DNA of 64,000 nucleotides, taken from NCBI RefSeq assembly GCF_018613715.1, contig NZ_JAGGPT010000006.1:930001-994000 (forward strand), written 5' to 3'. Below are positions 1-8,867 of this stretch, piece by piece. Position numbers and translations under genes: made by a program. Numbering within the stretch: position 1 is the stretch's first letter; each line of letters begins with the position of its first letter. A model generated the notes under the pieces. It was not told where the DNA came from. It worked only from the letters and a program-made list of their open reading frames with translations, and searched no databases. Source of the DNA: Chryseobacterium sp. ISL-6. GTDB lineage: Bacteria; Bacteroidota; Bacteroidia; Flavobacteriales; Weeksellaceae.

Positions 1-564
1 TGTGGTACTCACTTTACAGCATCCCTTAGGACCGCTTATGGTAAGGGTATTATTATTTTTGTCAATATTTTTTGGAAATGGACCTTCATTCAAAGGAAAG
101 TGTTTTTCTGTTTTAAAAGTTCCATCATTTTTATCCTGAAAATAATAAGAATAAACCGGACCACCACTACCTCCAAAATCATAAAGGATAGCAAAATCTT
201 CAAACCCATCAAAATTAAGATCAGTAATAATAAAATTATGAAAGTTCTCAACACCCTCTGTTATTTTCTTTCCTGAAGAAAAATAATTAATTTGGTTTAT
301 ATTCGGTGAATCCTTAACGCTTAACCAAGTTCCTGGGGAATACATTATATCCTGAAAATCTATATTGTTTTTAATTACTTTTATTTTGATTTTTGAAGGT
401 CGATTATCAATGTCTTTATTAACTATACTTATAGAAAAGCTGAGATCTTCGTTTTTCAACTCATTTGTGGAAGTTGCTTTTCGACAATTTAGAAGAAATA
501 TTGCTGATGAAATAATTATTAATGGATTTCTTTTGCTGTAAAATGTATTTTTAGAGATACTCAT
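1..564 (-). CDS. Partial lipoprotein with FG-GAP/calcium-loop-like motif
   Basis: An open frame of 188 codons starts at the ATG at 564 and runs off the left edge of the window, so the C-terminus is missing. It opens with a basic, hydrophobic leader ending in a lipobox (FLLNC), so it is probably an exported lipoprotein. A DLNFDGFEDFAI segment matches the DxNxDGxxD calcium-loop pattern of FG-GAP or XAC2610-type repeats and is followed by a glycine-rich GGSGG turn. The specific function is unknown. It is the most distal visible member of the lipoprotein array downstream of the T6SS effectors, so an immunity-type or accessory role is possible but unproven. Confidence 0.7.
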   Translation of the reverse strand, partial: MSISKNTFYSKRNPLIIISSAIFLLNCRKATSTNELKNEDLSFSISIVNKDIDNRPSKIKIKVIKNNIDFQDIMYSPGTWLSVKDSPNINQINYFSSGKKITEGVENFHNFIITDLNFDGFEDFAILYDFGGSGGPVYSYYFQDKNDGTFKTEKHFPLNEGPFPKNIDKNNNTLTISGPKGCCKVSTT

Positions 565-709
565 CAAAAGGAAATTATAATTTTTATGATGTTTAATATT
601 TGAAATTGTTGTAGAATAATAATATTTTCCATTTTTATTCAATTTTTTTATTAAAACACTCGCAGAATTTTCTTTAAATCTTCTATTTCAATTTTATTTT
701 ATACCTTTT

Positions 710-1225
710 TTATGCAGATTTCACTAACTCTATCCATTCGTTAATTGTTCCTTCTCCTCCTAGACCTTTAATAAAATATTTATTATTTTCTTTTTTTATT
801 TCGAAGGCAGCCGTTTTTGACTTGCAATTTTCTTCACCGCCTGCATAATATAATTCTAAAATATCATTACTCTCAATCGTCTTATAATTACCATTGCATC
901 TAATAGGTTCATGGTAAGTGGTGGTGGTTAAAACTGCAACATCCTTTTTTATATTGAAATGATAGGTAATGCTGGCAGTACCAGAAATTGTTTCTTCAGT
1001 TTCTACTGTTGCTGAAAACTCTCCTTGAAATTTGGAATCAAGTAATTTTATATTTTCAGAAGTGGTATTTTTTATAGTATCATTTTTTAATTCTCCAATT
1101 ATCTCATAATTATTTTTATTAACTGAAACTTTCTTTTCTGTTGTTGTACTTGACTTTGTCTGACTACATGCTTGAAATGAAACAATAAGGTATAAAATAG
1201 TAATTATTAATAAGTTTCTTTTCAT
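710..1225 (-). CDS. Lipoprotein of a locally duplicated family
   Basis: A protein of about 171 residues. The frame is open further upstream (to 1303), but the start at 1225 gives a clean lipoprotein leader (MKRNLLIITILYLIVSFQAC, cleavage before Cys), so I chose it. A Ser/Thr/Lys-rich linker is followed by a compact beta-rich domain with two later Cys residues. The end, around KYFIKGLGGEG and INEWIELVKSA, is also found, degenerate, at about 1973-2060. That shows local duplication. The family is not recognised. Lipidation and its position behind peptidoglycan-targeting T6SS effectors make a periplasmic immunity or inhibitor role plausible, as inference only. Confidence 0.75.
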   Translation of the reverse strand: MKRNLLIITILYLIVSFQACSQTKSSTTTEKKVSVNKNNYEIIGELKNDTIKNTTSENIKLLDSKFQGEFSATVETEETISGTASITYHFNIKKDVAVLTTTTYHEPIRCNGNYKTIESNDILELYYAGGEENCKSKTAAFEIKKENNKYFIKGLGGEGTINEWIELVKSA

Positions 1226-1310
1226 ATAAATGTATTTATTTAATATACTTTTCAAGATCTTATTCCTAAAGAAGAATTCACTTTTAATAAAGGGAGATAG
1301 CAAAATATAG

Positions 1311-1834
1311 TTAATTACACCTTAATAATTTAACTGTTTTTTTCGTTTGAGCAAATGGATTTTCTACAAAGCTTCTCTGTTTATTTTTTTCATTATAGAA
1401 TCCCAACCATTCAATTTCAATACTATTTTCATCTATCTCTTTTACTTTTGCAATAATTTCTTTTCTTGAAAAATTCACCCAAGCTAAATCTGCGTTCCCT
1501 TTAGCCCATCAAATTTGATCTGAAAATTATCATTATTTTTCTGAATATTTAAATTTACTCGAGCCAGTAAACCACTTTTTGTATGAAAATCAATACTTGC
1601 GGAACTCTCGTCAAAAAACTCAATACTTGAGTTTTTATTATCACATTGAGATTTCCATACATCTTTAATGTTTAAAGAGTTTTGGGTAATAGTAGGAGCA
1701 TTTTCAGTAACCTTTGCGCTTGAAGTATTTAACGTATTTTGCTTTGTTCCCTGATTTTTATTTTTGGTAGTTTGGCTGCAAGACAAACTTGAAGTACCTA
1801 TTAAAAAAAGAGAAACTACTATTCTTATTTTCAT
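1311..1834 (-). pseudogene. Lipoprotein gene interrupted by a frameshift
   Basis: The first frame, starting at 1834 (MKIRIVVSLFLIG..LSC lipobox), stops at 1484 after 116 residues. The frame that overlaps it across TGGGCTAAAGGGAACGC (about 1489-1505) continues for some 57 codons (starting WAKGNADLAWVNFSRKEI) to a TAA at 1311-1313, where translation ends naturally in KLLRCN. Both parts look coding, so this is one lipoprotein gene of about 174 codons broken by a single-base indel, or a sequencing error in the A3G3 run. The family is unrecognised. Its leader and Thr/Asn-rich linker resemble the adjacent lipoprotein at 710-1225. Confidence 0.75.
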
Positions 1835-1972
1835 TATTAAATTAAGGCTTAAAATTGTTGTGGGATAAGAATATTTTCTGATTTAATTCAAAATGTTTTT
1901 TACCACAGCAATCAAAGTTTTTTTTCTTTCAATTTTATTTTATAGACTTGTTCTGTGTGTTTTATACCTTTT

Positions 1973-2136
1973 CTATATGGATTTTACTAGCTTGCCAATT
2001 CGTTGATTGTAATTTTTCCTCCTCCACCTTAGAAGCTTAATGAAATATTTGCTTTCTTCTTTACTCCTTTAGCTGGAGATTTCTTGCTACAATTGAGAAA
2101 AAACAATGATACAAGGAATATCACAGATGTTTTCAT
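1973..2136 (-). pseudogene. Remnant of a lipoprotein gene of the same array
   Basis: The ATG at 2136 overlaps the stop of the upstream gene (ATGA). It opens a 35-codon frame with a lipoprotein leader (MKTSVIFLVSLFFLNCSKK) that stops at 2029. In another frame the DNA goes on to encode KYFIKLL followed by NQRIGKLVKSI and a TAG at 1973-1975. This aligns base by base with the 3' end of the gene at 710-1225 (KYFIKGL, INEWIELVKSA). So the head and tail of a family member survive while the middle is deleted and the tail is out of frame. The short frame may still be translated. Confidence 0.6.
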
Positions 2137-3017
2137 TTACTTCTTTTGTAAGCCCTTTGAGGGATTTTATCCAAATTTTTCTGTTGCTTTTGCATTAATG
2201 ATATATAGAGATTATAGTTTTTCCTCGCTTGTTCTTTGTTTCCTAGTGCCCAATCAGTGTCTGCTAAGTTTAAATATGCAACTACCCTATCAGGATATTG
2301 TGATAAAATATTGACTAATAAAACCTTAGAATCATTATGCTCTCCTTTTTGAGCTAAAGAAAATGCCTGATTGTTAGCGATCTCTACATTGATTATTTTA
2401 ATGTTTGATTTTGGTAAAGAAGGATAGCCAACAAAGATGTCTTCGCCTGAAGATTTAAAATTTTCTTCTGCAAACTTTACATTTCTAAAATCTATATAGT
2501 TAATAGTAGGATTGCTCCTAACAAAAACCTCTTTAACTTGATTTCCTAAACTTTGAAGATCTTCAAAAGTTTTATTTTTCATATTGTAAGAGTCCATGTA
2601 TATGCGATTGCCCATGATTCCGTCTTTTCCATATTTTATAACTTCTTTATATATTAAATGAATTCCGCTACTGGAAAAACTAAAAGTGTATTTTTCTTTA
2701 ACTTTAGTGACAGAAGCATTTAGTTCATAAATAATGGAAAAGTGGTTTTCTTTTTCCTGTATAAAATTTGTTGAAACAGACATCTCGTTTATAATTAGAC
2801 CATTATAGATTGTTTTTTTGCCTTTGCAGTCTAATATGACATTTTGATCCTTAGTTAGTACTTTACAACTAATGGAATCGCTTGAGTCAGTGTTGTTATT
2901 TTGAGAGGATAAAACTTCTTTTTTTTTATTTATTTCTGATGTTCTATTGGCCTTCGTATCATTACCAGAACACGAAAAAAAACTGAAAATAGGAATTAAT
3001 AATAAGATATATTTCAT
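2133..3017 (-). CDS. Lipoprotein with C-terminal TPR-like segment
   Basis: A 294-residue protein. The leader ends in a lipobox (IFSFFSC), followed by a polar Ser/Asn/Lys-rich linker. A central beta-rich region is followed by a helical C-terminal 75 residues with tetratricopeptide character (alternating small and large residues, LNLADTDWALGN, then a basic tail). Such a TPR end suggests protein-protein contact at the periplasmic face of a membrane. It lies 42 bp downstream of the lipoprotein at 3060-3470 on the same strand and overlaps the remnant at 2136 by 4 bp. No function can be assigned. Confidence 0.75.
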   Translation of the reverse strand: MKYILLLIPIFSFFSCSGNDTKANRTSEINKKKEVLSSQNNNTDSSDSISCKVLTKDQNVILDCKGKKTIYNGLIINEMSVSTNFIQEKENHFSIIYELNASVTKVKEKYTFSFSSSGIHLIYKEVIKYGKDGIMGNRIYMDSYNMKNKTFEDLQSLGNQVKEVFVRSNPTINYIDFRNVKFAEENFKSSGEDIFVGYPSLPKSNIKIINVEIANNQAFSLAQKGEHNDSKVLLVNILSQYPDRVVAYLNLADTDWALGNKEQARKNYNLYISLMQKQQKNLDKIPQRAYKRSK

Positions 3018-3059
3018 AGGAACTTATAATAATGATTATCATCTTAAGTGCATGTAATA

Positions 3060-3470
3060 TCAATTACATGCCTGATTAACTTTTTTAACTTTATTGGAGT
3101 AAATACTGTCTATATATTTATTTTTATTTATTTCAACTAGATATTTCTCCTTTTCCTTGGTTTGTCTAATGATTATTTTTTCAATTTGTTGCGTATTTGT
3201 ATTGTAGCCTTGAATTAAAATTTCATTAGGAGAATTCTGTGTAATTTTAATTTTTTTAATTGTATCATATTCCTGTCCCAAATTGTGAAGAATATAATTT
3301 TTTTTTATTTTATAAGAATCATAATTAGCCCCACAAGGCTTATATAAAACTATACCTGATTTGCTTGGTGTTAATTGATAAAAGGTATGGTTAATAATAT
3401 CTTGGCGATTAAAATCATTCTTTTGACAAGAAATTAGTGCTATAATATGCAATAGGGCAAATATTTTCAT
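3060..3470 (-). CDS. Small lipoprotein, candidate immunity protein of the downstream-type effector
   Basis: A 136-residue protein with a short lipoprotein leader (MKIFALLHIIALISC). The rest is a compact beta-rich domain with Cys near residue 46 and at the penultimate position. Its start codon is 1 bp after the stop of the 1367-residue T6SS effector, so the two are surely co-transcribed and probably translationally coupled. A periplasmic lipoprotein is the expected site of protection against a peptidoglycan-hydrolysing toxin. The immunity role is inferred from position and localisation; no known immunity family is recognised. Confidence 0.65.
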   Translation of the reverse strand: MKIFALLHIIALISCQKNDFNRQDIINHTFYQLTPSKSGIVLYKPCGANYDSYKIKKNYILHNLGQEYDTIKKIKITQNSPNEILIQGYNTNTQQIEKIIIRQTKEKEKYLVEINKNKYIDSIYSNKVKKVNQACN

Positions 3471-3471
3471 T

Positions 3472-6400
3472 TTATTGATTTCTTCTTATTTCTGTTACTG
3501 TGTAATTATGGGATCCACCATTACTTTTTCCTTCAATTAAAAGATTGTCCTTTATATACATCTTATTACTCGAACTTGTTCCCGCCTCTTTTGTCTTTGA
3601 GCCAACATCGAAAAAGTTGTAAAATTTCTTTCCGTTGTCACATCCTGATCCTACGATTACAAAGAAATGATCTGTAGCCTTATGCGCATTATAAGTTGTT
3701 TGACGTAAATTATCATCCAGACCTACAACAACAGGATTTCCTGCTTTTAATTGAGAATCAATATAATCAATTCCGGTTTGAGCATTTACTGGAGTTAAAG
3801 TATCTTCATCTTGGTTAGCAACAATTATGCAATTGGCTCTTGCTCCACCAGTAATACCATAGTTTTTGAGTACTTTAACACTTGCAGCCCAACATTCACT
3901 AGGTTCTTGAGTAATCCAATGTTCTGGCTTAGCAACATTATAATGTGTTTTTTTACATGTTGGACAAGGAGTGCCATTGTCTGCTTTGCCTCCGCAATTA
4001 CATTCTTTAATTTTTAAACATTTCTCGATTTTTTCTGCATAACCTTCTATTTTTGCAGCCTCGTCGGTTCCATTTATTACTCTTCTTGCATTATAGTAAT
4101 CTTTTTTGGAATCATTAATAAAGGTTGATAGTTTGGCTCCTGTAAAGATTCCCTGTTCACTGCCATATATCATAATCTTTATTGCCAGCTCATGATTTAA
4201 GGCATTTTCACGCTTGTTTATTAAATCTACTTTGAATTTTTCTTGCATTTTCCGGTAATTTTTCTTCCACGTCAATTGAACATATCCTCTTCCAAAATAT
4301 TTCTCTCCATCACCCTGTGTAGTATTTTCATTATCCCTTGCCATCTTTCTTCGATTTTCATTTTTCCCCAAAATAGGATCATACATCTCTTCAAAGTAAT
4401 TTTTTCTTACACTCCAACTCAACCAGTTAGCTTCTTCTACAGGATCAAATGTATGGCCTGTTTCAAGTTTTGCAGTAGCAAGCATGTATGCAATATGATA
4501 CTTGTTACAACATCTTTTTTCATTAGAATAATATTCTGAGATACTTTTAAACATTCTCCTAAGACTACCTTTTACTGATTCTCCCAATGGTATAGGTTTA
4601 CCTTTTTTATCGACATTTGGGAACTCTTTCTCATAGTTTGTAAGAAAGAACTCCTCATCAATAAGACAGCAATCAGTTTCCTTACTATTTCCTGTACTCA
4701 ATGTTTCTCTTCCTACTTTCACAGCGCCCTTATTCTCCACCATATTAGGAAGTGTCGCTGTTGCATACAAAATGGCCATATCGGAATGATCAAGGTAAAC
4801 CGCCTTTTCTTTAGCGTCTTTTCCTTCTCCTTCAGTGACTTTAATGATAGCCGAAATTTTAAAGTAATTTTTAGGCTTACCTAATTTCGCGGGATCCACT
4901 TTTAATATGAGCTCGCCTTTTTTATTGATTTTGCCTTGTTGTGTATTAAAAAATACTTCTTTTGAGAATTTATCTTTTACATCTTTCCAGTCTTTCCATT
5001 GTTTTGGATTCCAGGCAATACTAAAGTATATATCTGATTTTGTAATAAAATGGACCTCAACATTTTTATCTACCATGTTAATGGCATAAATTTTAAAATA
5101 AAGAGGAGTACTTATTGGCGAATTATATCGTTTTTCAGTATCTGACGCATCACAAAAATAAGCATCAACAATTTTTGGGATATCAGACACAATAAGAGAA
5201 GAGGCAAGAGCCTTATCTGAATTCTGAATAACTAAAGAAGGGTTTGTAGATTTCATTTTGAAAAATAATTCCCCTTTTTTAGTAGCTCCTTTACTTTCTA
5301 TTTTTTGCTTTATAGAATCATCCAATGTAAACGGCCAATAAACTGCGGTAGCGGTATCGCTTAAAATTCCGGATTTTTCGAAGATAATATTACTGCCAGT
5401 ACTATCATTATCGTATACTTCTAATTTTACTTCTTCACCCTGTAGTCCTTCATATCTTACATATGCCGCTATATCTTGTCCGTAGCCAGCTTCTTTTATG
5501 ATGTTTCCGCTGCTTCCATCGTTGTCCATCCATTTGGCTGTATCTGCATTTATTTTAGATTGCACAACATCAATTGATAATGGTTTTTCACAGTTTCTAC
5601 CACCCATACTACAGTTGATGGTATATTTTCCGGGAGCAGAAAATTTATAAGAAAATTTTTCGCCAGCTCCTGTTGCTGTGGTAGGGCCTGTTATCTTCCA
5701 TATGATGGAGCCATCTTTAGTTGCATCATAATCTTTAATAAGCATTTTACTGATTTCAAATAGGATATTGACACCTACTTTTGGCTTTTTATCATATTTT
5801 ATTTCGGTGACAACGTTATTCTTTACTTCAAAACGCCAGTCATCCTCCTCATCCTTACCACCTTTTCCTGTAGCATTGGCAACTTTGCTATATGCTTCCA
5901 CCACATATTTTCCTGGTGCTATAAGTTGGTTACCCGGTATAGTAATACTTTTTCCTGTTCCCTGCAATACTCCATTAAGATTCCATTTAACTTCAGAAGA
6001 TTCATCGGACGTCAGATCATAAACCGGATTGTTTCCAAAATTATATTTCATTTTAGAAACACTGAAAGACATTGCAGTTCCTGGTCTTACAACTTCAGCT
6101 CCATGGCTGATTGCAATTACGGAATTGCCTTCAGTTTCTCCGGACATTTGTTTCTCTATTGCATTTCCAGTGTCATCAATATATTTGGCTACAATGGTGT
6201 ATTTTGCCTGAGTATTTTGAGGGGTAAATGTCAATGTCTCCCCATTCTGAACAGCATCTGTAACCACATTCCCACTACCATCGAGTAATGATAAGGTCAA
6301 TCTAGATTTTTCTTCTTCAGTAAGGTTAGGAATAAAAAACTTTGCTTTAAAGACTGAAGGCACACCGCGTCTGAATTTTCTATTTTTAGAAGGATCAATA

Positions 6401-7575
6401 CGCGTTGAAAAATCTCCTGATGTACACTCAATATCGAGGAGGGTATTTTCCACTACCTCAACATCAATCGAACACGAAGGGTCACATTTGTCATATTTGC
6501 CTTTTTCAAAATCAGGGCTTTTAGGTTTACCGTATCCTTCTATTCTAAATTTTCCTAAATCAGCAAAGCTTTGCGAGAATTCTGTGCCGATCTGCTCTTT
6601 TAAGAGAAGTCTGTTTTCTTTTTTACCTTGATGATCACTGTAAACCATCCATGAAGTGAGTTGTTTATTTCCGCTTTTTAAATTAGCTTTAAAATCTGCT
6701 TCTTCATTTTTACGGAGATAGATAATATCTTTTTTCTTAGAATCGACTTCTTTAAAATCTTTTCTGTCTTCAATTTTAGTAAGAGAAATAGAAGTAACAA
6801 CGGGATACTCTTCTTTTTTCTTCGGTTGTTCTATGGCTGGATTTACAGCAGCTAACTCCAAAGGATTGGTATTATCTGCATGTGCATTACTTACCGAATC
6901 AGTCTGTCCATGTTTATCTATCGTTATTTTTCCGCCCACCATACATTGTAATTCGGAAATTTCAGTAAGGGTATTTTTACCCATTACCTGAGTGCTTTCG
7001 TAAGTTTTGCTCCATTTAGGAGCAGCTGCTAAAGCACAAGGAAGGTTTCCTGCAGAAGATGGTTTAAGAGTACATTTTCCAAAAGTTGCAACAGGAGGAA
7101 TGAATGTTTTATCTTCTTCTGTAGCCGCCAGTTTACTGCTGTCATCATTCAGAACAATGATTTTATGTGTGGTAACCTGAAGATCAGCTGTCTGCTTTGG
7201 GTTTTCGGCCTTGTCACAAACACATTTGGCATTATGTACGACAAAATATTTTCCGTCGTGATCACTTTTGGAAGCTTCTTCTTCTTTCTTTTCCTCTTCT
7301 TCTTTTTTCTTTTCTTCACCCTGTTTTTGCTCAGCTTCTTTTTGCTCTTTCACAGGATCGGCAGGAGGTGTCTCGCCATTTATCTCATAAATTTCCTCTT
7401 GCGTTGGAGTCATAAGATTGAATCCGGCATAGGGAATATCAGAGGTCTGCTGATCAGAACCTGCATTTTGATTATGATATTTCTTGAGTTCAGTCCAGTC
7501 TTTTATACCCAATTTTTTGGCTATATCCTGTAACGTCTCACCGCTCTGGACTTTGTATGGGATGGGTGCTGACAT
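3472..7575 (-). CDS. Polyvalent T6SS effector: LysM, DUF4280 PAAR-like, Ig-like, GH19-like and papain-like peptidase domains
   Basis: A 1367-residue protein without a signal peptide, as expected for T6SS cargo. Residues 5-50 look like LysM (YKVQSGETLQDIAKKLGI). A Glu/Lys-rich linker (75-105) leads to a DUF4280 PAAR-like domain (about 108-226), which would cap the VgrG spike. Several Ig/PKD-like repeats fill about 255-980. Residues 992-1190 resemble GH19 endolysins or chitinases (LATAKLETGH with candidate Glu1038, GRGYVQLTW at 1095-1103, NGTD at 1168). A CxC-x9-CxxC zinc-ribbon-like linker (1192-1207) precedes a papain/C39-like domain with Cys1228 (SECWAAS), His1303 (DHFFVIVG) and Asp1323. It is the last effector of the vgrG operon. 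Two catalytic modules on one chain suggest attack on both glycan and peptide bonds of the wall, or on wall and protein. Confidence 0.8.
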   Translation of the reverse strand: MSAPIPYKVQSGETLQDIAKKLGIKDWTELKKYHNQNAGSDQQTSDIPYAGFNLMTPTQEEIYEINGETPPADPVKEQKEAEQKQGEEKKKEEEEKKEEEASKSDHDGKYFVVHNAKCVCDKAENPKQTADLQVTTHKIIVLNDDSSKLAATEEDKTFIPPVATFGKCTLKPSSAGNLPCALAAAPKWSKTYESTQVMGKNTLTEISELQCMVGGKITIDKHGQTDSVSNAHADNTNPLELAAVNPAIEQPKKKEEYPVVTSISLTKIEDRKDFKEVDSKKKDIIYLRKNEEADFKANLKSGNKQLTSWMVYSDHQGKKENRLLLKEQIGTEFSQSFADLGKFRIEGYGKPKSPDFEKGKYDKCDPSCSIDVEVVENTLLDIECTSGDFSTRIDPSKNRKFRRGVPSVFKAKFFIPNLTEEEKSRLTLSLLDGSGNVVTDAVQNGETLTFTPQNTQAKYTIVAKYIDDTGNAIEKQMSGETEGNSVIAISHGAEVVRPGTAMSFSVSKMKYNFGNNPVYDLTSDESSEVKWNLNGVLQGTGKSITIPGNQLIAPGKYVVEAYSKVANATGKGGKDEEDDWRFEVKNNVVTEIKYDKKPKVGVNILFEISKMLIKDYDATKDGSIIWKITGPTTATGAGEKFSYKFSAPGKYTINCSMGGRNCEKPLSIDVVQSKINADTAKWMDNDGSSGNIIKEAGYGQDIAAYVRYEGLQGEEVKLEVYDNDSTGSNIIFEKSGILSDTATAVYWPFTLDDSIKQKIESKGATKKGELFFKMKSTNPSLVIQNSDKALASSLIVSDIPKIVDAYFCDASDTEKRYNSPISTPLYFKIYAINMVDKNVEVHFITKSDIYFSIAWNPKQWKDWKDVKDKFSKEVFFNTQQGKINKKGELILKVDPAKLGKPKNYFKISAIIKVTEGEGKDAKEKAVYLDHSDMAILYATATLPNMVENKGAVKVGRETLSTGNSKETDCCLIDEEFFLTNYEKEFPNVDKKGKPIPLGESVKGSLRRMFKSISEYYSNEKRCCNKYHIAYMLATAKLETGHTFDPVEEANWLSWSVRKNYFEEMYDPILGKNENRRKMARDNENTTQGDGEKYFGRGYVQLTWKKNYRKMQEKFKVDLINKRENALNHELAIKIMIYGSEQGIFTGAKLSTFINDSKKDYYNARRVINGTDEAAKIEGYAEKIEKCLKIKECNCGGKADNGTPCPTCKKTHYNVAKPEHWITQEPSECWAASVKVLKNYGITGGARANCIIVANQDEDTLTPVNAQTGIDYIDSQLKAGNPVVVGLDDNLRQTTYNAHKATDHFFVIVGSGCDNGKKFYNFFDVGSKTKEAGTSSSNKMYIKDNLLIEGKSNGGSHNYTVTEIRRNQ

Positions 7576-7579
7576 ATTA

Positions 7580-8383
7580 TTATTTTGTTTGTATGGTTAT
7601 AATGTGTTGATAATAAAACTTGTCTTCTACTTCTATACATACATCGGTTTCAGATTTTTCTATCCGCCCTGTAGTACCTGTATAATTGATATTTTGTTTA
7701 AAGTCTGCGTAGAGTGGGAGATTCTCTTCATCAAAGTTTACAGCATATTCATGTTTGTGGATGTATCTGATAATATCATCCATCATTTCCTGAGCATTTT
7801 CTATTTTAGGTTCAAAAAATAAGGTGTTTTTCTCTTTTTGATATTCTGTTTCTCCCTTCCATTCTGATTTTCCAACTGGCAGTACTTTCCATGAAGTTTC
7901 ATACTGTTTTTTATTACTGAACTTCTGCATGCTTGCTTCTATAATTTTTATAAAATGAAGCTCCTTAATAAATTTTATAAGGTCCTCTTTAGTTTCTGTA
8001 ACATTAAAAAAATTTGTGCGAATGTGGTCTATACCTTCTCCACTATAAATGGAATGTATTGTTGAATCCACGTTTTTTATTCGTTTCTGTATCTCTTTTG
8101 TGTTTTCTATGGTGAGTTTGTACTTATCTATTTTACAATGGATAGGAAATAATGCATCCATGTAACTGTTTGATATTTCAAGAAACTTGGTATCTATTTT
8201 CTTATTATTTACTTTAAGATTGGTTCTATTGATGGATACATCATAATCATCATTTTCTCCGGTTTCCAAATATAGCGTGTATGAGAGCAATGCTTCATAT
8301 TCCTCTTCACCAACTTTTACAGTAGACTTATCCTGTAAAAAATAGGTTGACGTTGGACATATATGTGAATCGGATCGGCGCAT
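7580..8383 (-). CDS. Unknown protein of the T6SS island, possible adaptor or chaperone
   Basis: A 267-residue protein with no signal peptide or membrane segment and an acidic, mixed alpha/beta composition. No catalytic motif or recognised family is visible. It ends 4 bp before the start of the 1367-residue PAAR-like effector. That is where T6SS adaptors or chaperones (for example DUF4123, DUF2169 or PRK06147-type proteins in proteobacteria) usually sit, one gene upstream of their cargo. I cannot match it to any of those families. The adaptor role is inference from position and cytoplasmic character only. Confidence 0.6.
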   Translation of the reverse strand: MRRSDSHICPTSTYFLQDKSTVKVGEEEYEALLSYTLYLETGENDDYDVSINRTNLKVNNKKIDTKFLEISNSYMDALFPIHCKIDKYKLTIENTKEIQKRIKNVDSTIHSIYSGEGIDHIRTNFFNVTETKEDLIKFIKELHFIKIIEASMQKFSNKKQYETSWKVLPVGKSEWKGETEYQKEKNTLFFEPKIENAQEMMDDIIRYIHKHEYAVNFDEENLPLYADFKQNINYTGTTGRIEKSETDVCIEVEDKFYYQHIITIQTK

Positions 8384-8465
8384 AAAGTAATTTTTTTTAT
8401 TCCATTTCTAAGCAATAATTTTTGGTGAAGACTAAAATGCTGTTATAAGCATTGGGGAAATTTTC

Positions 8466-8867
8466 TTACCTCAAATAGCTGAACCTCATGTCTTCCCCAT
8501 CTTTACATCTGTAAATGACCGTATACTTATAAAATTTCTTATTTAAATTCATATTGTCAATTTCTTTTTTTATGCGATTTGATTCTCCCTGCAGTTGTTG
8601 GTCGTTCCATTGATCACATTTAATATTATTTACGAATATTTTATATGTTACTGTGTCTCCGGATTTAGCCATATCATACTTGGGTTCTCTGGAAATTTTA
8701 TCAACATGCATATCTGCTTTTATCCTTTCAAACAGAACCTGTTCTTTTAGGCTTAACTCACCTCCATTTGGGGTGGTAAGCCAGAAGACCAATAGAAATC
8801 CATATCTTATAATAAGAAAGATCAGCACAAGAGCTCCCAAAATTATCAGTATCCATTTTTTTTTCAT
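8466..8867 (-). CDS. Small membrane-anchored protein, candidate immunity to the lipase
   Basis: A 133-residue protein with one N-terminal membrane segment (about residues 5-30, WILIILGALVLIFLIIRYG). The following 100-residue soluble domain has two Cys residues and a YTVIYRCKDGEDMRF end. The N-terminal anchor with a polar domain beyond it predicts a periplasm-facing protein. The start overlaps the stop of the lipase gene by 4 bp (ATGA), so translational coupling is expected. This is the usual arrangement for effector and immunity genes. The family is not recognised, and the immunity role is inferred. Confidence 0.65.
   Translation of the reverse strand: MKKKWILIILGALVLIFLIIRYGFLLVFWLTTPNGGELSLKEQVLFERIKADMHVDKISREPKYDMAKSGDTVTYKIFVNNIKCDQWNDQQLQGESNRIKKEIDNMNLNKKFYKYTVIYRCKDGEDMRFSYLR

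Noticed and set aside
7165..7533. A Phe/Leu-rich plus-strand frame resembling a membrane protein
   Set aside because: It is the antisense of the Glu/Lys-rich linker of the large effector.
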